Shown here: positions 23,788-38,306 of the stretch, piece by piece | Numbering within the stretch: position 1 is the first letter of the stretch | Layout of the letters: every line of letters begins with the position of its first letter | NCBI RefSeq assembly: GCF_015710575.1 | Contig: NZ_CP065373.1 | Coordinates: 3,038,001-3,102,000, forward strand | Length of the DNA stretch: 64,000 nucleotides | Source: Mycolicibacterium mengxianglii | GTDB lineage: Bacteria; Actinomycetota; Actinomycetes; Mycobacteriales; Mycobacteriaceae | Reading direction: 5' to 3' | Translations under genes and position numbers: made by a program | Notes under the pieces: generated by a model | What the model was told of the DNA's origin: nothing | Databases searched by the model: none | What the model saw: only the letters and a program-made list of their open reading frames with translations

Positions 23788-24597
23788 TCAGAGCAACTGG
23801 GTGCTGGCGCCGCCGTCGGCGTAGATGACCGTGCCGGTGGTGGCGGGCAGCCAGTCCGACATCAGGGCGCAGACCGTCTTCGCCACCGGCGTCGGGTCTT
23901 TCATGTTCCAGCCCAACGGGGCGCGCTGATCCCAGCCCTCTTCGAGCAGCTGCATCTGGGCACCGGCCTCGTCACCGAGCGCACCACCGACGATGGCGCT
24001 CATCGCCAACGTCCGGATCGGTCCTGCCGCAACGAGATTGGACCGCACGCCAACCTTGCCTGCCTCCCGTGCGACGAAGCGGTTGACCGACTCCAGGGCG
24101 CTCTTGGCGACCGTCATCCAGTTGTAGGCCGGCATCGCCCGGGTCGGGTCGAAATCCATGCCGACGATGCCGCCACCGGCGTTCATGATCGGCAGCACCG
24201 CCTTGGCCAGTGAGGCGTACGAGTAGGCCGAGATGTGGATCCCCTTGGCGACATCCTCGTAGGGGGCGTCGAAGAACGGATTGATACCCATTCCGGTCTG
24301 CGGCATGAAGCCGATCGAGTGCACCACCCCGTCGAGCTTGTTACCGGCCCCGATGACCTCGGTGACCCGGTCGGCGAGCGTGGCGAGATGCTCTTCGTTC
24401 TGCACGTCGAGCTCCAACAGCGGCGCCGGATTCGGCAGCCGGTCGGCGATGCGCCGGACCAGTTTCATCCGGTCGAATCCGGTGAGCACCAGTTCCGCAC
24501 CCGCCTCCTGGGCGACCTTGGCGATGTGGAACGCGATGGAAGCGTCGGTGATGATCCCCGTGACGAGGATGCGCTTGCCTTCGAGAAAGCCTGTCAT
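23788..24597 (-). CDS. inhA: Enoyl-ACP reductase of FAS-II
   Basis: A 269-residue NADH-dependent enoyl-ACP reductase for mycolic-acid chain elongation, the target of the isoniazid-NAD adduct and of ethionamide. Seen: the nucleotide-binding [13 protein letters not shown], Ser94 in HSIGFMP, catalytic Tyr158 and Lys165 in YNWMTVAK, and the substrate loop [11 protein letters not shown]. Ile21, Ser94 and Ile95, sites changed in resistant Mtb, are wild type. The length equals Mtb InhA and most residues match from memory. It lies 29 bp behind fabG1 in the same operon. The first residues, [10 protein letters not shown], are near-identical to other mycobacteria, which fixes the start. Confidence 0.99.
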   Translation of the reverse strand: MTGFLEGKRILVTGIITDASIAFHIAKVAQEAGAELVLTGFDRMKLVRRIADRLPNPAPLLELDVQNEEHLATLADRVTEVIGAGNKLDGVVHSIGFMPQTGMGINPFFDAPYEDVAKGIHISAYSYASLAKAVLPIMNAGGGIVGMDFDPTRAMPAYNWMTVAKSALESVNRFVAREAGKVGVRSNLVAAGPIRTLAMSAIVGGALGDEAGAQMQLLEEGWDQRAPLGWNMKDPTPVAKTVCALMSDWLPATTGTVIYADGGASTQLL

Positions 24598-24626
24598 GAC
24601 TGTGTTCTCCTCTAGCCTGTGTGTTC

Positions 24627-26539
<1,913 letters not shown>

Positions 26540-26600
26540 AGGACTTCAGTCATTTCTATTTTCGCCGTCATTCTTGTCGTGTGTGGTGGCAGATCCGCCG

Positions 26601-27542
26601 TTACAGCCCGGCCAGGGCGCCACGCCGCCGGGAGGCGACGAAGCGCACGATGTCGGCGATCCAGTCCCGGTCGGTGCGCAGGGTGAGCAGCGGCGCTCCG
26701 CAGCGACGCATGGTGCGTGCCACTTCGGCGCGGTGAGCGGTGGCAGCCTGGGCGAAGTCGTCGCGCAGCTGGGCGTCGATGGTGAATTCGCGGGTGACAC
26801 CGGATTCGGTGTCCTGCAGGATCACGTCACCGACGTCGGGTAGCTCGACATCGCGGGGGTCGAGGACCTCGACACCGAGGACTTCGTGGCGGGCGGCGAT
26901 GGCGCGCAGCGGGCGCATCCAGTTCACGGGTCCCAGGAAATCGCTGATCACGACCGCCATCCCCCGGCGACGTTCGGGCCGGCGCAGCGCATCGATGGCC
27001 GCCGCCAGATCCCCGCGCACTCCTTGGGGTGCCCGCGGGGCGGTGGCGATGGTTCGCAGCATGCTCTGTTCGTGGGCACGGCCCGAAAGTGCGGGCACCC
27101 GGATGATGCTGTCACCGTTGGCGATGATCGCGCCGGTTCGGTTGCCACCCCCGCTGTTGAGATAGGTGATCGCCGCGGCGGCCGCGACCGCCAGATCCCG
27201 TTTCTCGCACCCGGTGGTACCGAAATCCAGGCTGGCCGACATGTCGACCACCAGCCAGGTCTCCAGCTCCCGGTCGGCGATCATCTGCCGCACGTGCGGC
27301 ACCTGGGTGCGGGCGGTCACCGACCAGTCCATCCGGCGGACGTCGTCGCCCGGTTGGTACATCCGCGAGTCACCCGGCTCGGAACCCGGCCCCGGGATCA
27401 GGCCCAGATGGTCGCCGTGCAGGACGCCGTCGAGCTTGCGCTTGACGGTCAGCTCGAGCGTGCGCAGCGCCGCCGCGAGTTTCGGGTCGCCGATCTCACC
27501 GCGCGCGAATGACGGCGGATGGGCCGGGTTCGCCTGGCTCAC
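26601..27542 (-). CDS. DUF58 domain protein (Rv1480-like), MoxR partner
   Basis: A 313-residue soluble protein. The DUF58 signature is seen in YQPGDDVRRMDWSVTAR (about 86-102), with the VWA-like fold starting at LVVDMSASLDFGT. DUF58 proteins accompany MoxR ATPases and VWA proteins in many bacteria. Translation starts at a GTG that overlaps the moxR1 stop (GTGA), so the two are coupled. Matches Rv1480. The biochemical role is not established; an adaptor for MoxR1 is inference. Confidence 0.9.
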   Translation of the reverse strand: MSQANPAHPPSFARGEIGDPKLAAALRTLELTVKRKLDGVLHGDHLGLIPGPGSEPGDSRMYQPGDDVRRMDWSVTARTQVPHVRQMIADRELETWLVVDMSASLDFGTTGCEKRDLAVAAAAAITYLNSGGGNRTGAIIANGDSIIRVPALSGRAHEQSMLRTIATAPRAPQGVRGDLAAAIDALRRPERRRGMAVVISDFLGPVNWMRPLRAIAARHEVLGVEVLDPRDVELPDVGDVILQDTESGVTREFTIDAQLRDDFAQAATAHRAEVARTMRRCGAPLLTLRTDRDWIADIVRFVASRRRGALAGL

Positions 27543-28693
27543 CGACCGCCAGCCGCCACTTGCGCCTGAGCGGGCATCACCGGGGGCACCGTATGCCCTT
27601 GTTGCGGAACGGCATTCACCTGGGGAAGCGCGACGGTCTGCAGAATCCGGTTGATCACCGTCTCGGCGGAGATCTCGTCGGCCAGCGCGTCATAGGTGAG
27701 CACCAGACGGTGCCGCAGGACATCGGGGATGACCTCGATGACGTCCTGCGGGATCACGTAATCGCGGCCGCGGACCAGCGCCAGGGCGCGGGCGGCGGCG
27801 ATGATGCCCAGGGAGGCACGCGGCGAGGCGCCGAAGGCGATCCAGGACTTGACGTCGGCGAGCCCGAACTGCTCAGGGTGGCGGGTCGCGGTGATGACCC
27901 GGACCACGTAGTCGACCAGCGCGTGGTGGACGAAGTTGTTGGCCGCCAGGTCCTGCAGGCGCAGGAGGTCGCCGGGGTTGAGGATGCCCTTCGGCGTGGG
28001 CGGGGTGACGCCCATCCGGTAGATGATCTCGCGCTCCTCCTCCGGAGTGGGGTAGTCGACGTTGATCTTGAACAGGAAGCGGTCGCGCTGCGCTTCGGGC
28101 AGCGGGTAGACGCCCTCGTTCTCGATCGGGTTCTGGGTGGCCATCACCAGGAACGGCTTGGGCAGCGGGTAGGTCTTGCCGCCGATGGAGATCTTGCGCT
28201 CGGCCATGACCTCCAACAGCGCCGACTGCACCTTGGCCGGTGCGCGGTTGATCTCGTCGGCGAGCAGGAAGTTGACCACGACGGGTCCGAGTTCGATGTC
28301 GAACTCCTCGCGGCCCTGCCGGTAGATGCGGGTACCGATGATGTCGGTGGGCACCAGGTCCGGGGTGAACTGGATGCGGGCGAAGGTGCCGCCGACCACT
28401 TTGGCGAACGTCTCGACGGCCAGCGTCTTGGCGACACCCGGGACGCCTTCGAGTAGGACGTGCCCCTTGGCCAGCAGGCCGACCAGGATGCGTTCGACCA
28501 GCTGGTCCTGGCCGACGATGATGCGCTTGACCTCGAAGATCGCCCGCTCGAGGGTGTGTACCTCGGCGGCCAATCCGTTCGGTGCGCCCGACGGCTGGCC
28601 GGCGGGCGCAGGTGCACCACTCGACGGCGGGGCCGCATGAGCGCCGGGCGCATTTCCCGGCGTGTAGTTGGGCGACCCACCTGGTGACGTCAT
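27539..28693 (-). CDS. moxR1: MoxR-family AAA+ ATPase
   Basis: 384 residues. The N-terminal 40 residues are Pro/Gly/Ala-rich and probably disordered. The AAA+ domain has Walker A GVPGVAKT (83-90), Walker B LLADEIN, and sensor 1 in VMATQNPIENEGVYPLPEAQ-type sequence typical of MoxR. The frame extends to 28786, but the ATG at 28693 follows GGAGG seven bases away and gives the known MoxR1 N-terminus. MoxR ATPases remodel or insert cofactors into client proteins together with VWA partners, which here are the next two genes. Downstream of ripB in the same direction. Confidence 0.95.
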   Translation of the reverse strand: MTSPGGSPNYTPGNAPGAHAAPPSSGAPAPAGQPSGAPNGLAAEVHTLERAIFEVKRIIVGQDQLVERILVGLLAKGHVLLEGVPGVAKTLAVETFAKVVGGTFARIQFTPDLVPTDIIGTRIYRQGREEFDIELGPVVVNFLLADEINRAPAKVQSALLEVMAERKISIGGKTYPLPKPFLVMATQNPIENEGVYPLPEAQRDRFLFKINVDYPTPEEEREIIYRMGVTPPTPKGILNPGDLLRLQDLAANNFVHHALVDYVVRVITATRHPEQFGLADVKSWIAFGASPRASLGIIAAARALALVRGRDYVIPQDVIEVIPDVLRHRLVLTYDALADEISAETVINRILQTVALPQVNAVPQQGHTVPPVMPAQAQVAAGGR

Positions 28694-28810
28694 CGACAAT
28701 CCTCCACAGCTGATACGAAAAGGTTGAGCGCTTGAGCTGCCGGAGAGCAACTTCGTGCACACGCTCGACTCAACTATTCCAGGCACTCCGGAATCCGTCG
28801 ACGTGCACCA

Positions 28811-28841
28811 CCCGGGTCAGGGGTTGACGACCCCGCCCGGG
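28811..28841 (-). terminator. Candidate hairpin terminator between ripB and moxR1
   Basis: A compact stem GGGGT-TGACG-ACCCC (28820-28834) is flanked by CCCGGG on both sides, extending the stem after a small internal loop. It starts ten bases past the ripB stop on the minus strand. No U-tract follows. Confidence 0.45.
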
Positions 28842-28850
28842 CGACGCTGA

Positions 28851-29549
28851 CTACGACTCGATGATGCGGGCCAGATAGGGCTGCAACCCGGCGGTGCGCA
28901 GGGGGCTCACCGTGACCTTGCCTGCGCTGCCGGAGGCTTCCAGCATCTGACCGTTGCCCAGGAAGATCGCCACGTGCTGGCTGCCGCCGGGCCCCCAGAA
29001 CAGCAGGTCACCGCGCTTGGCCTGGGACTGCGGCACCTTGCGGCCGGTGTTGTACTGGTCCCCCGAGTACTTGGGGATGAGCACCCCTACGCCGGCGAAC
29101 GAGAACTGGGTGAAACCCGAGCAGTCGAAGCCCACGGTGCCCGCACCCGAGTCGATACCCGTGCTCGGCCCGGTCGGCTTGCCGCCACCCCAGGAATACG
29201 GCACACCCATCTGGCTGGCGCCGCGGCGGATGACGTACTCGATGGCCTGCGGCCCGCGGACCCGTCCCGGGGCGACCGTGGCCGGGCTGCCGCCGATCCC
29301 GAGTTTCGCCAGGAAACTGCGGCCCATGTCCATGGTTGCCTGGGTCGCCTGGGCGGTGACCGCCAGGGAGGCGTTGGCGATGGCCAGCGGGTCGCCGGGG
29401 GCCCCGGCGCTGAGCAGCTTGGGCAGGGTGGGATCCCACTGACCCGCATCAGGCTCGGCTGCTGCCGGCATGGCCAGACCCACCAGCAGCGGGATCGTCA
29501 CCATCACTGCCAGGAACGGCCGGAGGTAGCGAAACAGCTTGTGGCGCAT
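28851..29549 (-). CDS. ripB: Secreted NlpC/P60 peptidoglycan endopeptidase RipB
   Basis: 232 residues. A signal peptide ends near MPAAAEP (about residue 32). The NlpC/P60 domain (about 105-232) carries the catalytic Cys143 in FDCSGF, His192 in GSQHVAIF and Glu204 in QMLEA. It cleaves the D-Glu-mDAP bond in peptidoglycan stems during daughter-cell separation. It lacks the long N-terminal coiled coil of RipA, its upstream tandem paralog, 26 bp away. An in-frame TTG lies five codons upstream; the ATG at 29549 is preferred for the signal peptide, though neither has a strong ribosome-binding site. Corresponds to Rv1478. Confidence 0.95.
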   Translation of the reverse strand: MRHKLFRYLRPFLAVMVTIPLLVGLAMPAAAEPDAGQWDPTLPKLLSAGAPGDPLAIANASLAVTAQATQATMDMGRSFLAKLGIGGSPATVAPGRVRGPQAIEYVIRRGASQMGVPYSWGGGKPTGPSTGIDSGAGTVGFDCSGFTQFSFAGVGVLIPKYSGDQYNTGRKVPQSQAKRGDLLFWGPGGSQHVAIFLGNGQMLEASGSAGKVTVSPLRTAGLQPYLARIIES

Positions 29550-29575
29550 ACGGTGTGAACCCAATTCTTTACCAA

Positions 29576-30982
29576 TCAGTATTCGATGTACCGGACAACA
29601 CTGGGCGTCATGCCGCTGGTGCGCACCGGCGAGATCTTGACCTGCGACCCGGTGTAGGGAGCCTCGAGCATCTGGCCGTCACCGAGATAGATGGTGACGT
29701 GCTGACTGCCGCCCGGGCCGTAGAAGATGACATCGCCCCGCCGCATCTGCGATGACGGGATCTTGCGGCCCATGTTGTACTGCGAGCCCGAGTAATGCGG
29801 CAGCTTGATGCCGACTCCGGCGAAGGCGTAGAGCACCAGCCCGGAGCAGTCGAAGCCGGTGGTTCCGGCCCCGGAGTCGATGCCGCGGCTGGGCCCGGCG
29901 GCGTTACCGCCACCCCACGAGTACGGCACGCCCATCTGGCTCATCGCCCGTTTGATGACGTACTCGGAAGCCTGCCGGCCGTAGACGCGCGGAATGGCAC
30001 CGTTGGTGATGCCGGTGTCGGCCGGTTTGAGGATGCCGAGCTTCTCCAGGAAGCCCCTGCCGAGGTCGGCGGTGATCTGCGCCGAGGTGGCCGAGATCTG
30101 CAGGACGGCGTTGATGATGGCGATGGGATCGCCAGAGACGAAGGCGCTGGGCACCATCGGCAGCGTGGTGTCCCACTGGCTGGTGTCGCCGAAAGGCGGA
30201 GCTGCGGCGCCGGCCGGGGCGCGATCCCAGTCGGCAGCCGGCCCGGCGGGCCCGGTGGCCGCGGACTGTGGTCGGGCCGCCGGGGTGGTACCCGCAGTGG
30301 CAGGGGTGGGCGCGGCCATCGCCCGGGCTTCGTTCAGTTTGGCCTGGGCGGCATCACGCTCGGCGGCCAGGCGCTGGATCTCGGCCCGCTGATCGGCGAA
30401 CTGTCCCTGCGCCGTGGACAGCGCGGCGACGGCCTGGTCCTGGGTGGACTGGGCGGCGCCGGCGGCCTCGTCGGCCTTCAGTTTCGCCGCGCGGGCCTGG
30501 GACTCCTTGTTGAGCTGTTCGGTACGCGCCCGCTGCAGATCGGCCATCACCTTCTGCGAGCTCAGCGCCAGCGTGTGCTCGGTCGCGGCGTTCGCCAGGA
30601 TCTCACCCGGATCGACGGCGGTCAGATACGACACCGACGGGCCGTTGAGGTAGGAGGCGACGGCGAATTCGTCGAACTTGTGTTGCGCAGCGGCGATCGC
30701 GTCGTCGGCGTCGTGCACTGCCTGCTGACTGAGGTCGAGTTCGCGTTGGGCGGCGGTGACGTTGTCCCGTGCCGTCTGCACCTCGACGATGGCCTTGTTG
30801 ACACCCTCCTGCTGGCTCTGCACGGCGGCGCCGAGATCCTGCAGCTGCTGATTGGCGTCGGCGACGTCTGCGATGAGCGCGGCCAGGCTGCTGGGAGCGG
30901 GCGGTTCAGCGAGCGCCAGCCCGGGCGTGCTGAGCAGTAATGCCAGCGTCAGCAATGGAGATGCGCCGTGGATGGGTCTCAT
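29576..30982 (-). CDS. ripA: Secreted NlpC/P60 peptidoglycan endopeptidase RipA
   Basis: 468 residues. Signal peptide to about ALAEP (residue 26). An N-terminal auto-inhibitory coiled-coil domain spans about 30-215, rich in Gln, Ala and Glu. A flexible Pro/Ala/Thr linker spans about 220-260, and the catalytic NlpC/P60 domain (about 345-468) has Cys379, His428 and Glu440. RipA is the main septal endopeptidase in mycobacteria and is activated by proteolysis in the linker. GAGGAG lies two bases before a GTG at 30991 and eleven before the ATG at 30982; the ATG is used, but the GTG (471 residues) is possible. Its 200-bp upstream region holds several inverted repeats. Confidence 0.95.
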   Translation of the reverse strand: MRPIHGASPLLTLALLLSTPGLALAEPPAPSSLAALIADVADANQQLQDLGAAVQSQQEGVNKAIVEVQTARDNVTAAQRELDLSQQAVHDADDAIAAAQHKFDEFAVASYLNGPSVSYLTAVDPGEILANAATEHTLALSSQKVMADLQRARTEQLNKESQARAAKLKADEAAGAAQSTQDQAVAALSTAQGQFADQRAEIQRLAAERDAAQAKLNEARAMAAPTPATAGTTPAARPQSAATGPAGPAADWDRAPAGAAAPPFGDTSQWDTTLPMVPSAFVSGDPIAIINAVLQISATSAQITADLGRGFLEKLGILKPADTGITNGAIPRVYGRQASEYVIKRAMSQMGVPYSWGGGNAAGPSRGIDSGAGTTGFDCSGLVLYAFAGVGIKLPHYSGSQYNMGRKIPSSQMRRGDVIFYGPGGSQHVTIYLGDGQMLEAPYTGSQVKISPVRTSGMTPSVVRYIEY

Positions 30983-31091
30983 GCGACTCACGTCTCCTCA
31001 TGACTCAGCTCGACCGGATTGCCTGTGAGAACGCAATCATCAGTCACTCGAGGCACACCTACAACAATAGGCACCTCCAGAACCGTACGTC

Positions 31092-31138
31092 ACAATTGTC
31101 CCTAAAGAAACTTAGGTAACAAATTACAGGAATGTAAT
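31092..31138 (-). promoter_or_regulatory. ripA upstream control region with three palindromes
   Basis: Within 47 bp lie ACAATTGT (31092-31099), CCTAA/TTAGG (31101-31116) and ATTACA-GGAA-TGTAAT (31123-31138). The minus strand also carries TGTGAC next to the first. ripA of Mtb is an MtrA target and MtrA sites contain GTCACA-type half-sites; TGTGAC is the complement of that half-site, but the second half is not clear. The local A+T content is unusually high. Binding protein unknown. Confidence 0.45.
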
Positions 31139-31194
31139 TCGAGCGCCGTAATCAAAAAGTGACATTCAGCGCGTGAGAAACGACCGTTTCTGGG

Positions 31195-34805
<3,611 letters not shown>

Positions 34806-34836
34806 CAGCGGCGCCGGCAAGAGCGAGCGCTCAACC

Positions 34837-35454
34837 ATGCCCAGAGTCAGCGAGGACCATCTGGCGGCACGCCGCCGCCAGATCCTCGACGGCGCCAGGC
34901 GGTGTTTCGCCGAGTTCGGCTACGACAAGGCGACGGTGCGGCGCCTGGAACAGTCCATCGGCTTGTCGCGGGGTGCGATCTTCCATCACTTCCGCGACAA
35001 GGACTCGCTGTTCTTCGAGCTCGCCCGCGAGGATGCCGAACGCATGGCCGAGGTGGCCTCGCGTGAAGGCCTGATCCAGGTGATGCGCGACATGCTGGCC
35101 AGTCCGGAGCAATTCGACTGGCTGGCAACGCGTCTGGAGATCGCCCGTAAGCTGCGCCACGATCCGGCGTTCAATCAGGGCTGGGCGGAGCGGTCGGCGG
35201 AGCTGTCATCGGCGACCACCGACCGACTCCGCCGGCAGAAGCAGGCGGGACGGCTGCGTGCCGACGTCCCCAGCGACGTGCTGCACGTCTACCTGGACCT
35301 GGTGTTGGACGGTCTGGTGGCGCGACTGGCCAGCGGCGAGGACCCGAAGCGGCTCAGCGCCGTGCTCGACCTCGTGGAAGCCTCCGTGCGCCACGGGAAC
35401 CCGAATTCACCCGAGCCGCCGAAAGATTCGGCGAGCCCAGACTCGGCGGGCTGA
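34837..35454 (+). CDS. acnR: TetR-family regulator next to acn
   Basis: 205 residues. The N-terminal TetR helix-turn-helix (about 11-57) includes ATVRRLEQSIGLSRGAIFHHFRDKDSLF; the C-terminal ligand/dimer domain is all-helical and the tail is Pro/Ser-rich. The ortholog Rv1474c has been described as an iron-responsive repressor of acn, and the corynebacterial relative is AcnR; autoregulation through the shared operon is likely. The ATG lies right after the palindrome GAGCGCTC, which may weaken a ribosome-binding site or serve as an operator. The gene ends at a strong hairpin shared with the convergent small HTH gene. Confidence 0.9.
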   Translation: MPRVSEDHLAARRRQILDGARRCFAEFGYDKATVRRLEQSIGLSRGAIFHHFRDKDSLFFELAREDAERMAEVASREGLIQVMRDMLASPEQFDWLATRLEIARKLRHDPAFNQGWAERSAELSSATTDRLRRQKQAGRLRADVPSDVLHVYLDLVLDGLVARLASGEDPKRLSAVLDLVEASVRHGNPNSPEPPKDSASPDSAG

Positions 35455-35496
35455 CCGCACCCGGCTACCGCACCCGGCTACCGCAGCCGGGTGCGG
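35455..35496. terminator. Bidirectional hairpin between acnR and the Rv1473A-like gene
   Basis: CCGCACCCGGCTA is repeated in tandem (35455-35467 and 35468-35480) and followed by AGCCGGGTGCGG (35485-35496). The second copy forms a perfect 12-bp stem with a five-base loop; the first copy can form the same stem with a longer loop. The hairpin covers the stop codon of the minus-strand gene and starts one base after the acnR stop. Confidence 0.75.
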
Positions 35497-35669
35497 TGGT
35501 TGGGCCCGCCGCGGCTACGCATGGTGGTGCCCGACTCCACCAGCATGCTGTGCACCGAACCGTATGACCGACCGGTCGACGCGGCGAGCGTGCGGATGCT
35601 TGCACCGCCTTCGTAGGCATAGCGCAGTTCGTCGAGTATCTGCTCGCGTGCCTTGTCCGTCTTCCTCAC
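35478..35669 (-). CDS. Small helix-turn-helix protein (Rv1473A-like)
   Basis: 63 residues, basic and helical. The middle, LRYAYEGGASIRTLAASTGRSYGSVHSML, is a clear helix-turn-helix of the kind seen in small resolvase-like or WhiA/Rv1473A-type DNA-binding proteins. A basic C-terminal tail (RSRGGPNHRTRLR) may contact the backbone. It lies between acnR and the ABC-F gene, as Rv1473A does, which supports it being a real gene despite its size. Its 3' end is inside the bidirectional hairpin. Targets unknown. Confidence 0.8.
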   Translation of the reverse strand: MRKTDKAREQILDELRYAYEGGASIRTLAASTGRSYGSVHSMLVESGTTMRSRGGPNHRTRLR

Positions 35670-35778
35670 AACGCCTCCCCGCGGTTGACCGGGCCCCCCC
35701 GACCTCTCAACACTGAGAACCGGCGGGGTGAGATGTGTGGAGAATCACCCAAATGTGCGGGTACGAAACCAGCTCAGC

Positions 35779-37407
35779 TCAAGCGAGTTCGATGAGGTCC
35801 CGGTATTCGTCGGACCAGTAGTCCTCGGTGCCGTCGGGCAACAGCACCACCCGCTGCGGATCCAGCGCCTCGGCCGCTCCCGGATCGTGGGTCACCAGCA
35901 CCACCGCACCGGCGTAGCTGCGCAGTGCGTCAAGCACCTGCTCACGCGAGGCCGGGTCCAAGTTGTTGGTGGGCTCGTCGAGGAGCAGCACATTGGCTGT
36001 GGAGGCGACCAGTCCAGCGAGCGCCAGCCGGGTCTTCTCGCCGCCGGACAGGGTGCCTGCCGGCTGGTCGAGCTGCGGGCCGGTGAACATGAACGCGCCC
36101 AGCAGGCTACGAAGCTCCTGCTCACCGGTATCCGGCGCGGCGTGACGGATGTTCTCCCACACCGAGGCCAGACCGTCGATGGTGTCGTGTTCCTGCGCAA
36201 AGTATCCGAGCTTGAGTCCGTGGCCGGGTTCGATCACTCCCGCGTCGGGTTTCTCGGTCCCCGCCAGAATCCGCAGCAAGGTCGTCTTACCCGCGCCGTT
36301 GAGGCCGAGGATGACCACCCGTGACCCCTTGTCGATGGCCAGGTCGACACCGGTGAAGACCTCCAGCGAGCCGAACACCTTCGTGAGGTTCTTACCGACC
36401 AACGGGGTGCGGCCGCACACCGCAGGCGTGGGGAACCTGATCTTGGCGACCTTGTCGGCCACCCGCTCGTCGTCGAGTTCGGCGATCATCCGCTCGGCTC
36501 GTCGCAGCATATTCTGTGCGGCAACGGCTTTGGTGGCCTTGGCGCCCATCTTGGCGGCCTGGGTCCGCAGCGCGGAGGCCTTCTTCTCGGCGTTGGCACG
36601 TTCCCGGCGGCGGCGTTGCTCGTCGGTGGCGCGGGCGTCGAGATACTTCTGCCAGCCCATGTTGTAGACGTCAGCCTCGCCCCGAACCGCGTCGAGGAAC
36701 CAGACCCGGTTCACGACGTCGGCGAGCAGCTCCACGTCGTGACTGATCACGACGAGTCCGCCGGTGTGGTTCTGTAGGAATGACCGCAACCACACGATCG
36801 AGTCGGCATCGAGGTGGTTGGTCGGCTCATCGAGCAACAGGGTGGTATCCGACCCCGAACCTGTGTCGGAGGCGGCGAACAGGATTCGCGCCAGCTCGAC
36901 CCGGCGACGCTGGCCGCCGGACAGGGTGCGCAGCGGCTGAGTCAGGATGCGCTCGGGAAGGCCGAGACTGGCGCAGATGCGTCCGGCTTCGCTTTCGGCG
37001 GCATACCCACCGAGGGCGGCGAAACGTTCCTCCAGCACGCCGTAGCGTCGAACCGCCTTGTCCCGCGCGGCATCATCGGCGACCTCCGCCATGATCGCCT
37101 GCTGCTTTTCCAGATCAGACAGCAGAGTGTCCAGACCACGCGCGGACAACACCCGGTCCCGGGCCAACATCTCGAGGTCACCCTCGCGCGGATCCTGTGG
37201 CAGATAGCCGATCTCGCCGGTGCGGGTCACGGTGCCGGCGTACGGTTCACCCTCGCCCGCGAGAATCCGCATCGTGGTGGTCTTGCCGGCCCCGTTACGT
37301 CCGACGAGTCCGATCCGGTCGCCGGGTTGCACGCGCAGCGCGGGCCCCTCCGCTGCGAGCAGAGTGCGCGCTCCGGCGCGGACCTCCAGGTCCGTTGCGG
37401 TGATCAA
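35779..37407 (-). CDS. ABC-F family ATPase (Rv1473-like)
   Basis: 542 residues with two ABC cassettes and no membrane segments. First Walker A GRNGAGKT (36-43), first signature TLSGGQRRR, then the arm/linker region rich in Arg and Lys (about 240-305). The second Walker A is GLNGAGKT and the second signature LSGGEKTR. ABC-F proteins act on the ribosome, either as translation factors of the EttA/Uup type or as antibiotic-protection proteins. Mtb Rv1473 is often labelled a macrolide ABC transporter ATPase, but the lack of a membrane domain argues against transport. Physiological role uncertain. It lies 45 bp downstream of echA12 in the same direction. Confidence 0.92.
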   Translation of the reverse strand: MITATDLEVRAGARTLLAAEGPALRVQPGDRIGLVGRNGAGKTTTMRILAGEGEPYAGTVTRTGEIGYLPQDPREGDLEMLARDRVLSARGLDTLLSDLEKQQAIMAEVADDAARDKAVRRYGVLEERFAALGGYAAESEAGRICASLGLPERILTQPLRTLSGGQRRRVELARILFAASDTGSGSDTTLLLDEPTNHLDADSIVWLRSFLQNHTGGLVVISHDVELLADVVNRVWFLDAVRGEADVYNMGWQKYLDARATDEQRRRRERANAEKKASALRTQAAKMGAKATKAVAAQNMLRRAERMIAELDDERVADKVAKIRFPTPAVCGRTPLVGKNLTKVFGSLEVFTGVDLAIDKGSRVVILGLNGAGKTTLLRILAGTEKPDAGVIEPGHGLKLGYFAQEHDTIDGLASVWENIRHAAPDTGEQELRSLLGAFMFTGPQLDQPAGTLSGGEKTRLALAGLVASTANVLLLDEPTNNLDPASREQVLDALRSYAGAVVLVTHDPGAAEALDPQRVVLLPDGTEDYWSDEYRDLIELA

Positions 37408-37452
37408 ACGCTCTGCTCCTCGAAAAACTGGTGGACTCCGCAGGGCGCGGAG

Positions 37453-38271
37453 TCACTTCTTGTCGTCAGTGAAGACCGGAGGCCGCTGCTGCGCGCGCGC
37501 CGCCACCGCTTCTTCGAAATTCGAGGTGAGCAGGCGTACGTACAGTTGGCCCAGGCCTTCTGCCTGCATGTGCCCCTCCAGACTACCGGCGTCCAGCCCA
37601 CTCCAAAGTGTGCGCTTGGTCAACTCGATTCCGGGGCGGGAAAAAGCGGCGATCCGCTCGGCCATGCCGTAGCAGGTGTCAAGCAGATCATCGTCGGCAA
37701 CGTGGCGCGATACCAGCCCGATCCGCTCGGCTTCTTCGGCGTCGATATCGCGACCGGTCAGCATCAGCTCGAAAGCCCGTGACGTGCCGATCGCCCGCGG
37801 TAAGAGGTAGGACAAGCCGAGTTCGCTGGCGGTCAGGCCGTTGTTGATCCCCGCCGCCCGGAAGTAGGCTCCCGCACCGGCGATGCGGATATCGCACGCC
37901 AACGCCAGGCACAACCCGCCCCCGATCGCGGCCCCGTTGACGGCGGCGATCACCGGCTGGTGCAGCTTGCGCAGCGCCAGGATCACGTCGTCAAGCAGTT
38001 CCATCGACCGCAGCGCGAAGCCGGGCCGAGTGAGGCCGTCGACGTGCGGCACACTGCCGGCGGACTTGTGGTCGGCCCCGGAGGAGAACCCACGGCCTGC
38101 GCCGGTGAGCACCACCGCGCGCACAGAGTTGTCGTGAGTGATGTCGTCGAGCACCCGCTTGAGCGGCACCATGACGTCGAACGCCATCGAGTTCATCCGC
38201 TCGGGGCGATTCAGGGTGACCAACGCGACGTGGTCGCGCGGCCGGTCGACGAGAACGAACTCACTAGTCAC
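37453..38271 (-). CDS. echA12: Enoyl-CoA hydratase/isomerase (EchA12-like)
   Basis: A 272-residue crotonase-fold protein. The oxyanion-hole segments are GRGFSSGADHKS and AAVNGAAIGGGLCLALACD. At the usual catalytic Glu positions the sequence has AGINNGL and LTASELGLSYLLPR, where the Glu of ASELG is a candidate acid/base. Expected activity is hydration or isomerisation of acyl-CoA in beta-oxidation. It starts at a GTG with no clear ribosome-binding site; TAACGT lies eight bases upstream, so a near-leaderless message is possible. The order thioredoxin-echA12-ABC-F matches Rv1471-Rv1473. Confidence 0.9.
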   Translation of the reverse strand: MTSEFVLVDRPRDHVALVTLNRPERMNSMAFDVMVPLKRVLDDITHDNSVRAVVLTGAGRGFSSGADHKSAGSVPHVDGLTRPGFALRSMELLDDVILALRKLHQPVIAAVNGAAIGGGLCLALACDIRIAGAGAYFRAAGINNGLTASELGLSYLLPRAIGTSRAFELMLTGRDIDAEEAERIGLVSRHVADDDLLDTCYGMAERIAAFSRPGIELTKRTLWSGLDAGSLEGHMQAEGLGQLYVRLLTSNFEEAVAARAQQRPPVFTDDKK

Positions 38272-38306
38272 GGGAAGGCACGTTATCGTGTGCCGCCCCG
38301 AACCGG

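Noticed and set aside
30992..31194. Possible c-di-AMP (ydaO-type) riboswitch in front of ripA
   Set aside because: Known upstream of some actinobacterial wall-hydrolase genes, but I see no matching conserved core in this leader.
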